Source: Bacteroidota bacterium (lineage in GTDB: Bacteria > Bacteroidota > Bacteroidia > Bacteroidales > F082). From it: 40,642 bases of DNA. The notes under the pieces were generated by a model. That model was given only the letters and a program-made list of their open reading frames with translations. It did not search any database and was not told the DNA's origin. Positions within the stretch are counted from its first letter, which is position 1. Each line of letters starts with the position of its first letter. Positions 1-10,435 of the stretch are shown piece after piece. The translations under genes were made by a program, and so were the position numbers. The stretch lies in contig JAJRWG010000248.1 in the NCBI GenBank assembly GCA_024276895.1, positions 1-40,642 of the forward strand, in the 5' to 3' direction.

Positions 1-123
1 CCAAATTTCAAATACTATGCCTTGGGAGATGGAATCAGTGCTATATTCAAAAAATCTCCTGGAAAAATCCTGAATAAGTCCAGAAAATACAAGCAAAACC
101 AACTGTCCTTCGGATTTACATAA
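1..123 (+). CDS. C-terminal end of an upstream CDS (partial, function unknown)
   Basis: Open frame from base 1 (PNFKYYALGDGISAIFKKSPGKILNKSRKYKQNQLSFGFT*) ending in TAA at 121-123, followed by hairpins; too short for family assignment. Confidence 0.5.
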   Translation, partial: PNFKYYALGDGISAIFKKSPGKILNKSRKYKQNQLSFGFT

Positions 124-143
124 AAAATGGGGTAAGTTCAATG

Positions 144-177
144 AGAAAACCACCGATTGTTAAATTAGTGGTTTTCT
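144..177. terminator. Hairpin AGAAAACCAC-N14-GTGGTTTTCT downstream of the partial CDS
   Basis: Perfect 10-bp inverted repeat just after the TAA at 121-123. Confidence 0.5.
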
Positions 178-205
178 GCTATTTTCAGACCCTGTGTGCT
201 ATCCA

Positions 206-236
206 AAAAAAGCCGCTTCAGACAGAAACGGCTTTT
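206..236 (-). terminator. Rho-independent terminator, probably bidirectional
   Basis: AAAAAGCCG...CGGCTTTTT; on the minus strand the stem is followed by a T-run, just past the 3' end of the tricorn gene at 255. Confidence 0.7.
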
Positions 237-254
237 TGAGAAGAATAATAAATA

Positions 255-3200
255 CTATTTTGTCTTGTCCGGAAAGTCGGGAATTTCCGGTGGCGCCTTG
301 TAATCTTTCAATTGTTCGAGGATGACTTCGATGGCCTTGTTGAGTTGCTGGTCTTCGCCGGCATATTCTTTGGCCGGATCGTTATCCACTACGATGTCGG
401 GATCGACCCCGTGGCCTTCGATGACCCATTCACCTTTCTCGTTGAAGGGGGCGAACTCGGGCCGGCGCAGGTCGCCGCCGTCAATGAAGGGCAACGAACC
501 GCGGATACCCACAACACCGCCCCAGGAACGCAGGCCGATGATGGTTCCCATCTTCAGCTTTTTGAACTGGTAGGGGAAAAGGTCACCGTCCGAGGCGGAG
601 TAGTTGTCGATGAGCATCACCTTGGGGCCCAGCATCATTTGTGCAGGCTTGGTGTTGACACCGTTGTTGCGCGACATGCCGTAAAGGGTCAGCTCGCGTT
701 TGAGCCGTTCGATAAGCATGGGCGAAACGTTGCCGCCGCCGTTGCCGCGGTCGTCGATGATGAGGGCTTTTTTGTTGAGTTGCGGGTAAAAATGCTTCAC
801 GAATTCATTCAAACCGCCGGGACCCATGTCGGGAATGTGGATGTATCCTACTTGTCCGTTCGTTGCCTTGTTCACCTTTTCGATGTTCGCCTGAACCCAC
901 TTGTAGTAGTACAGTCCCGATTCGTCGGCGATGGGTTTGACCAGCACTTTGCGCGCACCGTCGGCAGCAGGCTTGCTGTTTACCGTGAGCAGGACGGTTT
1001 TGCCGGCTTTGCCCAGCAGCAGCATGTAAATGTCGTTGACTTCGGTTACAGACTTGCCGTCAACGGAGATGATGTAATCGCCTTTGTTGACATCCACACC
1101 CACTTCGCGCAGGGGTGAACGGGTTTTTTTCACCCAGTTCTCTCCCGGAAGTATCTCATCAATCCTGAAATACCCCGATGCATCGCGGCTCAGGCGTGCC
1201 CCCAGCAGTCCGGTTTTGATGCGTTTGGGCTTGGGCTTGTCGCCTCCCAGCACGTAGGCATGGCCCACACTCAGCTCGCCGATCATTTCGCCGATGACAT
1301 AATTCAGGTCGTTGCGGTTTTTGACGTAGGGGAGCAGCACTTCGTATTTTTCGCGGATGGCAGGCCAGTCGAGGCCGTGCATGTTGGGGGCGTAGAAGAA
1401 ATCGCGCATCTGCCGCCACGATTCGTTGAATATCTGTGCCCACTCCTGCTCAAGGCCAACCATTACTTTCATCCCGCTGAGGTCGAGATACTTTTCGGGT
1501 TTTACCTTGCCCCGGGGCAGATTTATCACGGCCCGTTTTCCGTTCATGCTCACCAGCATTTTTTTGTGGTTAGCCGAAACAACGAAGGAGTTTACTTTCC
1601 CCAGGCCTTTTTCTTTCTGGTTGTTCAGATCGTACATTTTCATCTGGGCACCCTGCGAGCTTCGCAAAGAATATATGTAGTAAACGTGGTTACCGACGGG
1701 GCTCAGGCTCCAGTAATTTCCGGCTTTCACAGGCAATTTGATGACCCTTTCGCGAATGCCGTCGAAATCGATGTTGACACCGCCGTCGTCTTTTTGGGCT
1801 TCGGTTTCTTTATCCTTGCTCTTTTTGCTTTTCTTTTCTTCGGCTTTGGGCTTTTCTTGCTGTTTCACGCTGACTTCATCGTTCTTGAGTTCAAAAGGCG
1901 AGGGTGTACTTTTTTGCAGGGTGACGAAGTACACGGCGTTCATGTCCACGTAGGCGTGGTTCCATTCCGTCCAGCTGTAAATGGGGTTGAAATCGCGTGA
2001 GGAAACGAAAAAGAGGTACTTGCCTTCGGTACCGAAAACGGGGCTGCTGGCGTCGTACCAGTCGTCGGTAACCTGACGGGTTTCACCGGTTTTGGTGTCG
2101 AAAACCATGATCTTGCTGACGGTGTTCTGGTGGGGAAGGGTGTAGGCGATCCAGCGACTGTCGGGCGACCAGTTGTATTCGCGGATTTCCCAGTCTTTGG
2201 AGTCTTCCACCACCGTGTGGACGTTCTTGCTGTCCACGTCAAGGTACAACAGGCGCCCCATTTTGTCGGACCACAGCAGGTGTTTGCTGTCGGGCGACCA
2301 GGCGGGATTGTATTTATAGGTGTCCGAATTGGAGGTCAGCTGGATGGCTTCCTTGCTGCCGTCCTGCACCTGGATGTAAATCTCGTCCTCGCCGCTGCGG
2401 TCGCTGATGAAAGATATGTACCTGCCGTCTGGCGACCATTCCACGTTACGGTCGTGCACGCCGGAGCTCTGGGTGAGGTTGCGGGTAATGCCCGATTTGG
2501 CCGGCAGGGTGTACACATCGCCGCGGGCGCCGAAAGTTACCCGTTTGCCATCTGGCGAAATGGCCCAACTGCGGATGAATTTGTCCGCATCTTTGAATTC
2601 GTCCCTCGCCGTCAGCAAATCGTTGCTGATGTTGACGGTGATCTTGGTGATCTCACCCGTGCTCAGTTAGTAGTTGTACAGATAGCCTCCGTTTTCGTAG
2701 GCGATGGAATGATTGCCGAGCGATGGGAATTTGATGTCGTACAGGGTGTAGTCGGTCAGTTTGGTTTCGGTCTTGGTGGTCAGGTCGTACACGAACAGGT
2801 TCATGGTGCGGTCGCGGTCGCTCAGGAAATAGATTTTATCACCGACCCACATGGGGAAAATATTCTGGTAGTCGTTGTTGGTGATGTTGACGGTTTCTTT
2901 GGTTTCGAAATCGTAAATCCACACGTCGTCGGCCATGCCGCCTTTGTAATATTTCCAGGTTCTGAATTCGCGGAACACCCGGTTGTAAGCCATTTTTTTT
3001 CCGTCGGGCGAAAAGGAACACCATCCGCCGGAGGGAAGTGGCAGTTCCCCGGACAGACCCCCTTCGGTGGACACTTTAAAAAGCTGCCCTTTGAAAGAGT
3101 TGAACGACTGTTTGCGCGAACGATAGACAATGTGGTCGTTGTCCGGCCAGGTCATCACGATGTTGTTGGGGCCCATGCGGTCGGAGATGTCGTCGCGTCC

Positions 3201-3527
3201 CAGCGTGGCGGTGTAGGTCAGTCGTACGGGGCTGCCGCCTTCGGCAGGCATCAGGTACACCTCGGTGTTGCCGTCGTACTGTCCGGTGAAGGCGATGCTT
3301 TTACCGTCGGGCGAAAAGCGGACGAACATTTCGTAGCCGTTTTCATCGCTGGTGAGCCGTCTGGCCGTTCCGCCTTTGAGTGGGACGGTGTACAGGTCGC
3401 CGGCATAAGTGAATACAACCTGGTTGCCGTACACATTGGGGAAGCGCAACAGACGTACATCCTGCTGTGCGTGTAAAAATGCCGTCATACCCAGCAGCAT
3501 GACAATGGTGATCAAGAATTGTTTCAT
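255..3527 (-). pseudogene. Tricorn-like protease (S41 family, TolB/PD40-type beta-propeller, PDZ), interrupted by an in-frame TAA at 2667-2669
   Basis: Two ORFs (2667..3668 and 255..2618) lie in the same frame, separated only by one TAA (GGYLYNY-*-LSTGEITKITVNISND). WSPDG repeats; NYSASDGDLFPY active-site region near the C-terminus; start MKQFLITIVMLLG at 3527 with a signal peptide. Confidence 0.85.
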
Positions 3528-3563
3528 GGAATTTGTCGTTAAAATGAAGTAAAAATGAAACGC

Positions 3564-3571
3564 CAAATTTA
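3564..3571 (-). promoter_or_regulatory. Bacteroidetes -7 box TAAATTTG upstream of the tricorn-like gene
   Basis: Matches TAnnTTTG, 37 bp upstream of the ATG at 3527; no clear -33 TTG seen. Confidence 0.4.
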
Positions 3572-3690
3572 TGCCATTTTTGTTAGCGGTTGATTTGGTG
3601 TGCCGTAAGATTTGACCGGCCCCTGCAGCGTGGCTTTTTTGTCCGGTAGCAGACAGCAACTTGTTCATTTACGGACAGGGGAGAGGGGTG

Positions 3691-3748
3691 GATTTGTGAT
3701 TTGTGATTTGTGATTGGGGATTTTGGGTTTTGGATTTTGGATTGGGAA
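3691..3748. repeat. Degenerate low-complexity repeat (GATTTGTGATTTGTGATT...GGATTTTGGATTGGG)
   Basis: Iterated 7-8 bp units; a similar block lies at 22005-22077. Confidence 0.7.
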
Positions 3749-3800
3749 ATCCTTGCTGGTTCCTTTCTTCGGGCGTGGACGCCCGAAGCGGGGTGGGTTT

Positions 3801-3832
3801 GATCCGCTAAGTCGAACAAGACTTAGCGGATC
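3801..3832. repeat. Dispersed palindrome family 2, copy 1: GATCCGCTAAGTC-GAACAA-GACTTAGCGGATC
   Basis: Perfect 13-bp arms with 6-nt spacer; second copy at 12909-12940 with the same length and different spacer. Confidence 0.85.
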
Positions 3833-3928
3833 GAAAAAACTTTGTTTACCGCTCTCCTTTGCAGGCCGGTTTCCGGTATAGGGTTTAAGCACGGATGCTC
3901 GAAGCGGGGTTGCATTTGGGGTTTGGCA

Positions 3929-3995
3929 AGTCGTCTGACCACTGTTGAAAAATGGTACTGTGTTGAAAAATACTTTCTTCAGTGGTCTGACGACT
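3929..3995 (+). repeat. Dispersed palindrome family 1, copy A (67 bp)
   Basis: AGTCGTCTGACCACTG ... CAGTGGTCTGACGACT; related full-length copies at 17813-17878 and 24166-24231. Confidence 0.9.
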
Positions 3996-4159
3996 AAACG
4001 ACTAAACATCCCCTGCAACCCGCTACTTTCTGGATGCCGTTTGCCGGTCAGACAAATAGTATGAAAAATATCATAATTCGGTCAGGCTTCATTATTTTTA
4101 TTTAGTCTAAATTAGCCGCAAATTAAAAACACACTTTTTTGGATTTTTTCCCGCTGTTT

Positions 4160-4951
4160 ATGAACCGTTTAACGATTAGGAATCTGGCAATGCTCCTGAT
4201 GCTTGCACTTATTTTCGCCGAAATACAACCGCTTTCCGCACAGGAAGAGCTCGGCATCTTCGAACATCTGGACGATGTAATTTCCGACGACCTCGTCTTT
4301 ACCGATGAGTTGTACAACCAAATCAACCTGAAACAGGCCATCGACAAGCCGACGGTGCTTTGCCTGGTTTACTACGAATGCCCCGGCATTTGCAGTCCTT
4401 TACTCAACGCCCTGGCCGAGGTGGCCGATAAAACCGATATGGTGCTGGGCACCGACTACCAGATTTTCACGGTGAGTTTCAACCCTGCCGAAACACCGGC
4501 ACTTGCTCTGAAAAAGAAAACCAACTATGCCAAACTGGTCACCCACGGCGACACAGAGAATGGCTGGCGATTCTTCGCCGGCGACAGTGTGACCATCAAC
4601 CGCCTGCTGGACGAAGTGGGCTTCAAAGTCAAAAAAGAAGGCAAGGAGTACATCCATCCCGCTTCGCTCATCATGCTTAGTCCGGAAGGAAAGATCACTC
4701 GCTACCTGCACGGCAGCACCTATTTTCTCCCGTTCGATCTGAAAATGGCCATCGTGGAAGCTTCCAAAGGTAAATCCGGGCCAACCATCAACAAAGTGCT
4801 GAACTACTGTTTCAGCTACGACCCCGAAGGCAAGAAGTACGTTTTCAACGTCACCAAAGTATCGGGAACCGTCATCCTTGTGCTGGCATTGAGTCTGCTG
4901 CTCAGCATGATCGTCAAGGGAAACAAAAAAAAGAAAGTAACCAAATTTTAA
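4160..4951 (+). CDS. SCO1/SenC family copper chaperone
   Basis: [18 protein letters not shown] (CxxxC motif), thioredoxin-like fold sequence, C-terminal TM segment; first gene of the cytochrome oxidase operon. Confidence 0.9.
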   Translation: MNRLTIRNLAMLLMLALIFAEIQPLSAQEELGIFEHLDDVISDDLVFTDELYNQINLKQAIDKPTVLCLVYYECPGICSPLLNALAEVADKTDMVLGTDYQIFTVSFNPAETPALALKKKTNYAKLVTHGDTENGWRFFAGDSVTINRLLDEVGFKVKKEGKEYIHPASLIMLSPEGKITRYLHGSTYFLPFDLKMAIVEASKGKSGPTINKVLNYCFSYDPEGKKYVFNVTKVSGTVILVLALSLLLSMIVKGNKKKKVTKF

Positions 4952-4955
4952 CAAA

Positions 4956-6572
4956 ATGACAGCAGCTACTACCGTAGAGCAACCTAATTTTTTTCAGGCC
5001 AAACGGGGCCTGTTCTCCTGGATATTCACACTGGACCACAAACGCATCGGATTGTTGTACCTGTATTCGGTGGGTTCGTTTTTCCTGGTAGGCCTGACCC
5101 TGGGTCTGCTCATGCGCCTGGAATTGCTGAATCCGGGCAAAGACATCATGGAGGCGCAAACCTACAACCAGGTGTTTACCCTGCACGGGGTGATCATGAT
5201 CTTTTTGTTCATCATCCCCAGCATCCCGGCGGTGTTCGGGAACTTCTTCCTGCCCTTGATGATCGGTACCGACGATGTGGCCTTCCCGCGGCTGAACCTG
5301 TTTTCGTGGTGGCTGTACGTGCTGGGCGCTTTGTTTGCCTTGTCCACGCTGGTATTTGGCGATGGCCCTGCCGACACGGGCTGGACGTTTTACGCTCCGT
5401 ACAGTGTGAACACCACCACCAACGTCAGCCTGTCGGTGATGGCGGCCTTGGTGCTGGGATTTTCATCCATCCTCACCGGGCTGAATTTCATCGTGACCAT
5501 CCACCGCCTGCGTACTCCGGGCATGGGCTTTAACCAGATGCCGCTGTTCGCCTGGTCGCTTTACGCCACTTCGTGGATTCAGCTGCTGGCGACACCCGTT
5601 ATCGGCATCACCCTGCTGATGATCTTCGCGGAGCGCACCTTCGGGGTGGGATTGTTCGACCCCTCCATCGGCGGCGATCCCATCCTCTACCAGCACATGT
5701 TCTGGATTTATTCCCATCCGGCGGTATACATCATGGCATTGCCGGCTATGGGCATCGTGTCGGAACTCATCCCCACCTTCGCCCAGCGAACCATCTTCGG
5801 CTACAAGGCCATTGCCTATTCCAGTATGGCCATCGCCTTTATCGGATACTTCGTTTGGGGACACCACATGTTCACATCTGGCATGAGCGGTCCGGCGGCG
5901 GTCATCTTTTCCATCCTTACCTTTATGGTGGCCATTCCCACGGCCATCAAGGTGTTCAACTGGGTGGCCACACTCTACAAAGGTTCCATCGTGATCGAAA
6001 TCCCGCTACTGTTTGCACTGGCCTTCATCTTTAATTTTCTGATCGGCGGGCTCACCGGCCTGGTGCTGGGCGCACTGGCTGCCGATGTGCACGTGCACGA
6101 CACCTATTTTGTGGTGGGCCATTTCCACTACGTGATGTTCGGCGGGACGGGCTTTGCCTTCATGGGCGCCATGCACTACTGGTTCCCCAAAATCTGGGGA
6201 AAGATGTACAACAAATTGTGGGCGGGCATCGCCTTTGCTTTTGTTTTCATCGGGTTTAATGTCTTGTATTTTCCCATGTTCATCCTGGGAATCATGGGCA
6301 TGCCCAGAAGGTACTACGACTACCTGCCGGAATTCCATCCGCTGAACATGATCTCCACTTACGGCTCGTGGATACTGGCGGCGGGTATCGTGATCATGAT
6401 CGTCAATCTGATCGTTTCAAAAAGAAAAGGTGAGAAAGCAGCTGCCAATCCCTGGAACGGCATCACGCTGGAATGGCAGACAAGTTCGCCTCCGCCATTG
6501 CACAACTTCGATAAAATGCCGGAACTGCCCGAAGGCGGACCCTACAACTATCCCAACGCGAAAAATGCGTAA
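4956..6572 (+). CDS. coxA: Cytochrome c oxidase subunit I (heme-copper oxidase, A2-like)
   Basis: 538 aa; [17 protein letters not shown] and [17 protein letters not shown] motifs. Confidence 0.97.
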   Translation: MTAATTVEQPNFFQAKRGLFSWIFTLDHKRIGLLYLYSVGSFFLVGLTLGLLMRLELLNPGKDIMEAQTYNQVFTLHGVIMIFLFIIPSIPAVFGNFFLPLMIGTDDVAFPRLNLFSWWLYVLGALFALSTLVFGDGPADTGWTFYAPYSVNTTTNVSLSVMAALVLGFSSILTGLNFIVTIHRLRTPGMGFNQMPLFAWSLYATSWIQLLATPVIGITLLMIFAERTFGVGLFDPSIGGDPILYQHMFWIYSHPAVYIMALPAMGIVSELIPTFAQRTIFGYKAIAYSSMAIAFIGYFVWGHHMFTSGMSGPAAVIFSILTFMVAIPTAIKVFNWVATLYKGSIVIEIPLLFALAFIFNFLIGGLTGLVLGALAADVHVHDTYFVVGHFHYVMFGGTGFAFMGAMHYWFPKIWGKMYNKLWAGIAFAFVFIGFNVLYFPMFILGIMGMPRRYYDYLPEFHPLNMISTYGSWILAAGIVIMIVNLIVSKRKGEKAAANPWNGITLEWQTSSPPPLHNFDKMPELPEGGPYNYPNAKNA

Positions 6573-6626
6573 ACCGGGATGATTTAAAATCAGTATGAAA
6601 ATGGAGTAGAACAGAAAATCAGAAAC

Positions 6627-7250
6627 ATGAACCATACTTTTACTTTACCCAATTCGGGCCATAATTTCGACGCCAAAGCCTCCAAGCTGGGGATGTGGCT
6701 CTTTTTGTACACCGAGCTGTTGCTCTTCGGCGGTCTGTTCCTGGTGTACATGGTGTACCGTTACCTGAACCAGGAAGCTTTTCTGGAGGCATCCTACGAG
6801 CTGAACGTGTGGATGGGCGGCATCAACACCGTCATTCTGCTGACCAGCAGCATGACCATTGCCATGTCGATCACCGCCCTGCAAAAGGGCGACAAAAAAT
6901 TGTCGGTCACCTTACAATGGATTACCATTGCCGCAGCCCTGGCATTCCTTGTCATCAAATATTTCGAGTGGGGCGCCAAGTTTGAACACGGCCTGTTTCC
7001 GGGCATGGAGCACTACAATAGCCTGCCCGTTGGCGAACGGCTCTACTACTACCTTTACTTTTTTATGACGGGCCTCCACGCCCTGCACGTCATCGTAGGC
7101 GGGGTTTTCATCATGGTGGTCATCAAAAAGGTCGAAAACGGCAGCGTCAACCAGAAGCGCTATTCCCTGCTGGAAAACTCGGGTCTGTACTGGCACCTTG
7201 TTGACCTGATCTGGATTTATCTTTTCCCATTGTTTTACCTGATACACTGA
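6627..7250 (+). CDS. coxC: Cytochrome c oxidase subunit III
   Basis: Multi-TM; LGMWLFLYTELLLFGGLF and C-terminal GLYWHLVDLIWIYLFPLFYLIH. Confidence 0.93.
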   Translation: MNHTFTLPNSGHNFDAKASKLGMWLFLYTELLLFGGLFLVYMVYRYLNQEAFLEASYELNVWMGGINTVILLTSSMTIAMSITALQKGDKKLSVTLQWITIAAALAFLVIKYFEWGAKFEHGLFPGMEHYNSLPVGERLYYYLYFFMTGLHALHVIVGGVFIMVVIKKVENGSVNQKRYSLLENSGLYWHLVDLIWIYLFPLFYLIH

Positions 7251-7255
7251 GCAAC

Positions 7256-7552
7256 ATGGACAACACGAATCACCAAGAACACATCAGCAGTTACGCCGAA
7301 CTTTTCGGTACCTGGGCAGCCCTTATCCTGCTTACTTTTCTCACCGTTTTCATTTCGGTCTTCGGTGGCGACCTGCACACGCTGACTGTGGCCATGGCCC
7401 TTTTCATCGCCTCGGTCAAAGCCGCGGTTGTGGGCTTTTATTTTATGCACCTGAAATACGATAAAAAAATGTACCGGTTGATGATGACGGTGGTACTGTC
7501 GCTGTTCACCTTCTTCCTTTTCATGGTCATCCTTGATTATTTAACACGATAA
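7256..7552 (+). CDS. Prokaryotic cytochrome c oxidase subunit IV
   Basis: 98 aa, three TMs, KAAVVGFYFMHLKYDKKMYRLM motif; position in operon. Confidence 0.88.
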   Translation: MDNTNHQEHISSYAELFGTWAALILLTFLTVFISVFGGDLHTLTVAMALFIASVKAAVVGFYFMHLKYDKKMYRLMMTVVLSLFTFFLFMVILDYLTR

Positions 7553-7562
7553 CCCAAAATTT

Positions 7563-8462
7563 ATGAATGCTTCCAATTTTGTAGAAGGCGTTGATTTTTC
7601 ACTCTACCTGATCCTTGCCATTTCGGTCTTTTTCCTGGTGGGCATCACGGCAGTGATGATTTATTTTCTGTTCAGGTATCGCAAAAAGAACAACCCGGTA
7701 GCAACCAATATTTCGCACAACAACACCCTGGAAATCGTCTGGACGGTCATTCCGGCCATTTTGGTGCTCATCATGTTTTGGTACGGCTGGACGGGTTACC
7801 GTCCCATGCTGAAAGCACCCGAGGATGCTATGGAGATCAATGCCACCGGGCAGATGTGGAAATGGACCTTCGAATACCCCAACGGGAAGGTGTCCGATAC
7901 CCTGGTCGTTCCCATTGATGAAGCGGTCAAGCTGAACCTGTTTTCGAAAGACGTGCTGCACAGCCTCTACATTCCGGCTTTTCGCATCAAACAGGACGTG
8001 GTGCCCGGAAGCGAAAAAATGATGTGGTTTACCGCCCAGAAAAAAGGAACTTTCGACATTCTTTGTGCCGAGTACTGCGGGCAGTTGCACTCCTACATGC
8101 TCAGTACGGTGAAAGTGGTTGACCGTGCCGAATACGACAACTGGCTGGCGGCCGAATCTTCCCCGGCGGACGAACACCCCGGACTGACACTGATGAAACG
8201 CAACGCATGCCTGTCGTGCCACACCCAGGACGGAACCCGACTGGTAGGCCCCAGTCTGAAAGGCCTGATGGGTAAGACCGAAACGGTGATCGTGGACGGA
8301 CAGGAAAAAGAAATTACCATCGATAGGGAGTACCTGCTCAATTCCATCAGGGAGCCCAATGCGGAGATTGTGAAAGGTTTCCAGCCCAACCTCATGCCCA
8401 AGCTGCCCCTGACCGAAGAAGAGCTGAACCAAATTGCCGATTACATCGAAACGATAAAATAA
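7563..8462 (+). CDS. coxB: Cytochrome c oxidase subunit II with C-terminal cytochrome c domain (caa3-type)
   Basis: CuA ligands CAEYCGQLHSYM; heme motif CLSCH; later Met (NLMPKLPLTEEEL). Confidence 0.96.
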   Translation: MNASNFVEGVDFSLYLILAISVFFLVGITAVMIYFLFRYRKKNNPVATNISHNNTLEIVWTVIPAILVLIMFWYGWTGYRPMLKAPEDAMEINATGQMWKWTFEYPNGKVSDTLVVPIDEAVKLNLFSKDVLHSLYIPAFRIKQDVVPGSEKMMWFTAQKKGTFDILCAEYCGQLHSYMLSTVKVVDRAEYDNWLAAESSPADEHPGLTLMKRNACLSCHTQDGTRLVGPSLKGLMGKTETVIVDGQEKEITIDREYLLNSIREPNAEIVKGFQPNLMPKLPLTEEELNQIADYIETIK

Positions 8463-8488
8463 AAGGTTTGCAACCTTTGAACAAAAGA

Positions 8489-9382
8489 ATGAAAGAAACT
8501 ACCACACTGAAAACGGACTTCAGGGAAAATTTGAAAATCACCCTTGAACTCAACAAGGTGCCCATCACCTTTTTGGTGACCCTGACCACGCTGGCGGGTT
8601 ACGTGCTGGTGAAAGGCACCATCGACGGAGGCCTCATTCTTCCGGCGCTGGGAATTTTCATCCTGGCCTGTGGCGGCGCAGCCCTGAATCATTTTCAGGA
8701 TCGCGACAAAGACGCATTGATGGAGCGGACGAAAAACCGTCCTATTCCTTCGGGCAAGGTCAGCAGCAGCATGGTGCTGTGGCTTGCGGTGATTGAAATT
8801 GCCGTGGGTACGGGACTGATTTATCTTGGCAGCAATTTTTTGGCTGCCCAGCTGGGTTTGCTGGCCCTGCTTTGGTACAACGGTTTGTACACGCCCTTAA
8901 AACGAAAAACGGCTTTTGCCGTGGTTCCCGGCAGCGTGATCGGTGCCATTCCGCCGCTGGTGGGCTGGGTGGCAGCCGGCGGCAGCCTTGCCGATCCCAA
9001 TGCCCTGACCCTGGCGTTTTTCTTTTTCATTTGGCAGGTGCCGCACTTCTGGCTGCTGATGCTCAGGTACGGACCCGAGTACGAAGCGGCGGGTTATCCT
9101 TCCATCACGGCCATGCTCGGCAGGCAGCAAATTAAGTCGGCCACCTTTTTATGGACGGCGGCCACGGCTGTTTCGGCCCTCATGGTGGCCCTGTCGGGAC
9201 TGGTAAGCCTTTTGTTTTTCAAGGTGCTCATCCTCATTGCCGCCGTTTGGCTGGTGGTGGTTTTTTCCCGTCTGCTCTGGGGCAGGAAAGAAGACTTCAA
9301 TCCCTTCCATTATTTTATGCGCATCAATTATTTTGTGCTGGTGATGATCGTGGTTCTGAGCGTTGAACCGCTGGTACGGTAG
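8489..9382 (+). CDS. ctaB: Protoheme IX farnesyltransferase (UbiA family)
   Basis: AALNHFQDRDKDALMERTKNRPIPSG and LYTPLKRKT motifs; terminal gene of cox cluster. Confidence 0.95.
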   Translation: MKETTTLKTDFRENLKITLELNKVPITFLVTLTTLAGYVLVKGTIDGGLILPALGIFILACGGAALNHFQDRDKDALMERTKNRPIPSGKVSSSMVLWLAVIEIAVGTGLIYLGSNFLAAQLGLLALLWYNGLYTPLKRKTAFAVVPGSVIGAIPPLVGWVAAGGSLADPNALTLAFFFFIWQVPHFWLLMLRYGPEYEAAGYPSITAMLGRQQIKSATFLWTAATAVSALMVALSGLVSLLFFKVLILIAAVWLVVVFSRLLWGRKEDFNPFHYFMRINYFVLVMIVVLSVEPLVR

Positions 9383-9385
9383 GGG

Positions 9386-9456
9386 AATCCCCCCGGCCCC
9401 CTTTTGGAAAGGGGGAGTTGAATCCCCCCGGCCTCCTTTAAAAAAGGAGGAGTTTG
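9386..9456. repeat. Two tandem GC-rich palindromic units (AATCCCCCCGGCC[C/T]CCTTT...AAAGG[G/A]GG)
   Basis: Unit 1 9386-9420, unit 2 9421-9456; each forms a hairpin (CCCCCTTT-TGG-AAAGGGGG; CCTCCTTT...AAAGGAGG) right after the ctaB stop; may act as terminators. Confidence 0.85.
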
Positions 9457-9518
9457 GCGCATGCTTTTGAAGAAACTCCGGCCCGCTTGCAGGGGGCTGC
9501 GCACAACGGTTTTTCCCT

Positions 9519-9526
9519 TACCTTTG
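9519..9526 (+). promoter_or_regulatory. Bacteroidetes -7 box TACCTTTG
   Basis: TAnnTTTG 16 bp upstream of the ATG at 9542; no good -33. Confidence 0.35.
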
Positions 9527-9541
9527 AAAAAAATTTCAGCC

Positions 9542-10426
9542 ATGCATTTCGATCAACCCATGTTTAAAAATGACGAACTCAAAGACAAAGTAATCGTGGT
9601 CACCGGCGGCGGCTCCGGACTGGGCGAGTCCATGACACGTTACTTCTTGCAACTTGGTGCCAAAGTGGTCATCACTTCGCGCAAGCTGGAAAAGCTTGAC
9701 AAATCGGCGGAAAAGCTGCGTGCTGAGACCGGAGGCGAGGTGCTCACGGTGGCCTGCGACGTCCGCGACTACGAAGCCGTTGAAAACCTCATGGCGGAAA
9801 GCCTGAACACCTTCGGAAAGGTGGATGCGCTGGTGAACAATGCTGCAGGCAATTTCATCAGCCCTACCGAACGACTGTCGGCCAACGCTTTCGATACCAT
9901 CATCGACATTGTCTTGAAAGGCAGCAAGAACTGCACCCTTGCCTTCGGCAAACACTGGATCAAACAAAAGCAATCGGTGGCCACGGTGCTGAACATCGTC
10001 ACCACCTATGCCTGGACAGGCAGCGGCTACGTGGTGCCCTCTGCCGCGGCCAAAGCCGGTGTGCTGGCCATGACGCGCTCGCTGGCGGTGGAATGGGCCA
10101 AGTACGGTATCCGGATGAATGCCATAGCCCCCGGCCCTTTCCCCACCAAAGGTGCCTGGGACAGACTGCTTCCCGGCGATCTGAAAGAAAAATTCGACAT
10201 CAAAAAGAAGGTGCCCCTCAAACGGGTGGGCGAGCACCAGGAACTGGCAAACCTGGCGGCTTACCTTCTTTCCGATTACTCGGCCTACATCAACGGTGAG
10301 GTGATCACCATCGACGGCGGCGAGTGGCTGCAGGGGGCCGGTGAATTCAACATGCTTGAACAAGTACCCAAAGAACTTTGGGACATGCTCGAAGCCATGA
10401 TCCGTTCACAAAAGGAAAAAAGTTAA
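9542..10426 (+). CDS. SDR family oxidoreductase, 2,4-dienoyl-CoA reductase-like
   Basis: VVTGGGSGLGESM cofactor motif, NNAAGNFISPTERLS, catalytic region; -7 box position argues for start at 9542 rather than 9461. Confidence 0.85.
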   Translation: MHFDQPMFKNDELKDKVIVVTGGGSGLGESMTRYFLQLGAKVVITSRKLEKLDKSAEKLRAETGGEVLTVACDVRDYEAVENLMAESLNTFGKVDALVNNAAGNFISPTERLSANAFDTIIDIVLKGSKNCTLAFGKHWIKQKQSVATVLNIVTTYAWTGSGYVVPSAAAKAGVLAMTRSLAVEWAKYGIRMNAIAPGPFPTKGAWDRLLPGDLKEKFDIKKKVPLKRVGEHQELANLAAYLLSDYSAYINGEVITIDGGEWLQGAGEFNMLEQVPKELWDMLEAMIRSQKEKS

Positions 10427-10435
10427 AAGACTTTC

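Noticed and set aside
312-1118. Long plus-strand ORF opposite the tricorn-like gene
   Set aside because: Antisense shadow of a GC-rich coding region; the minus-strand product has clear protease motifs. The same applies to 1260-2000 and 2130-3476.
3929-3995. Family 1 palindrome as an integron attC site
   Set aside because: Length is similar but there are no GTTRRRY/RYYYAAC core sites and no integrase or cassette array.
3665-4018. Minus-strand ORF 3665..4018
   Set aside because: Built from intergenic repeats and palindromes; no coding-like composition.
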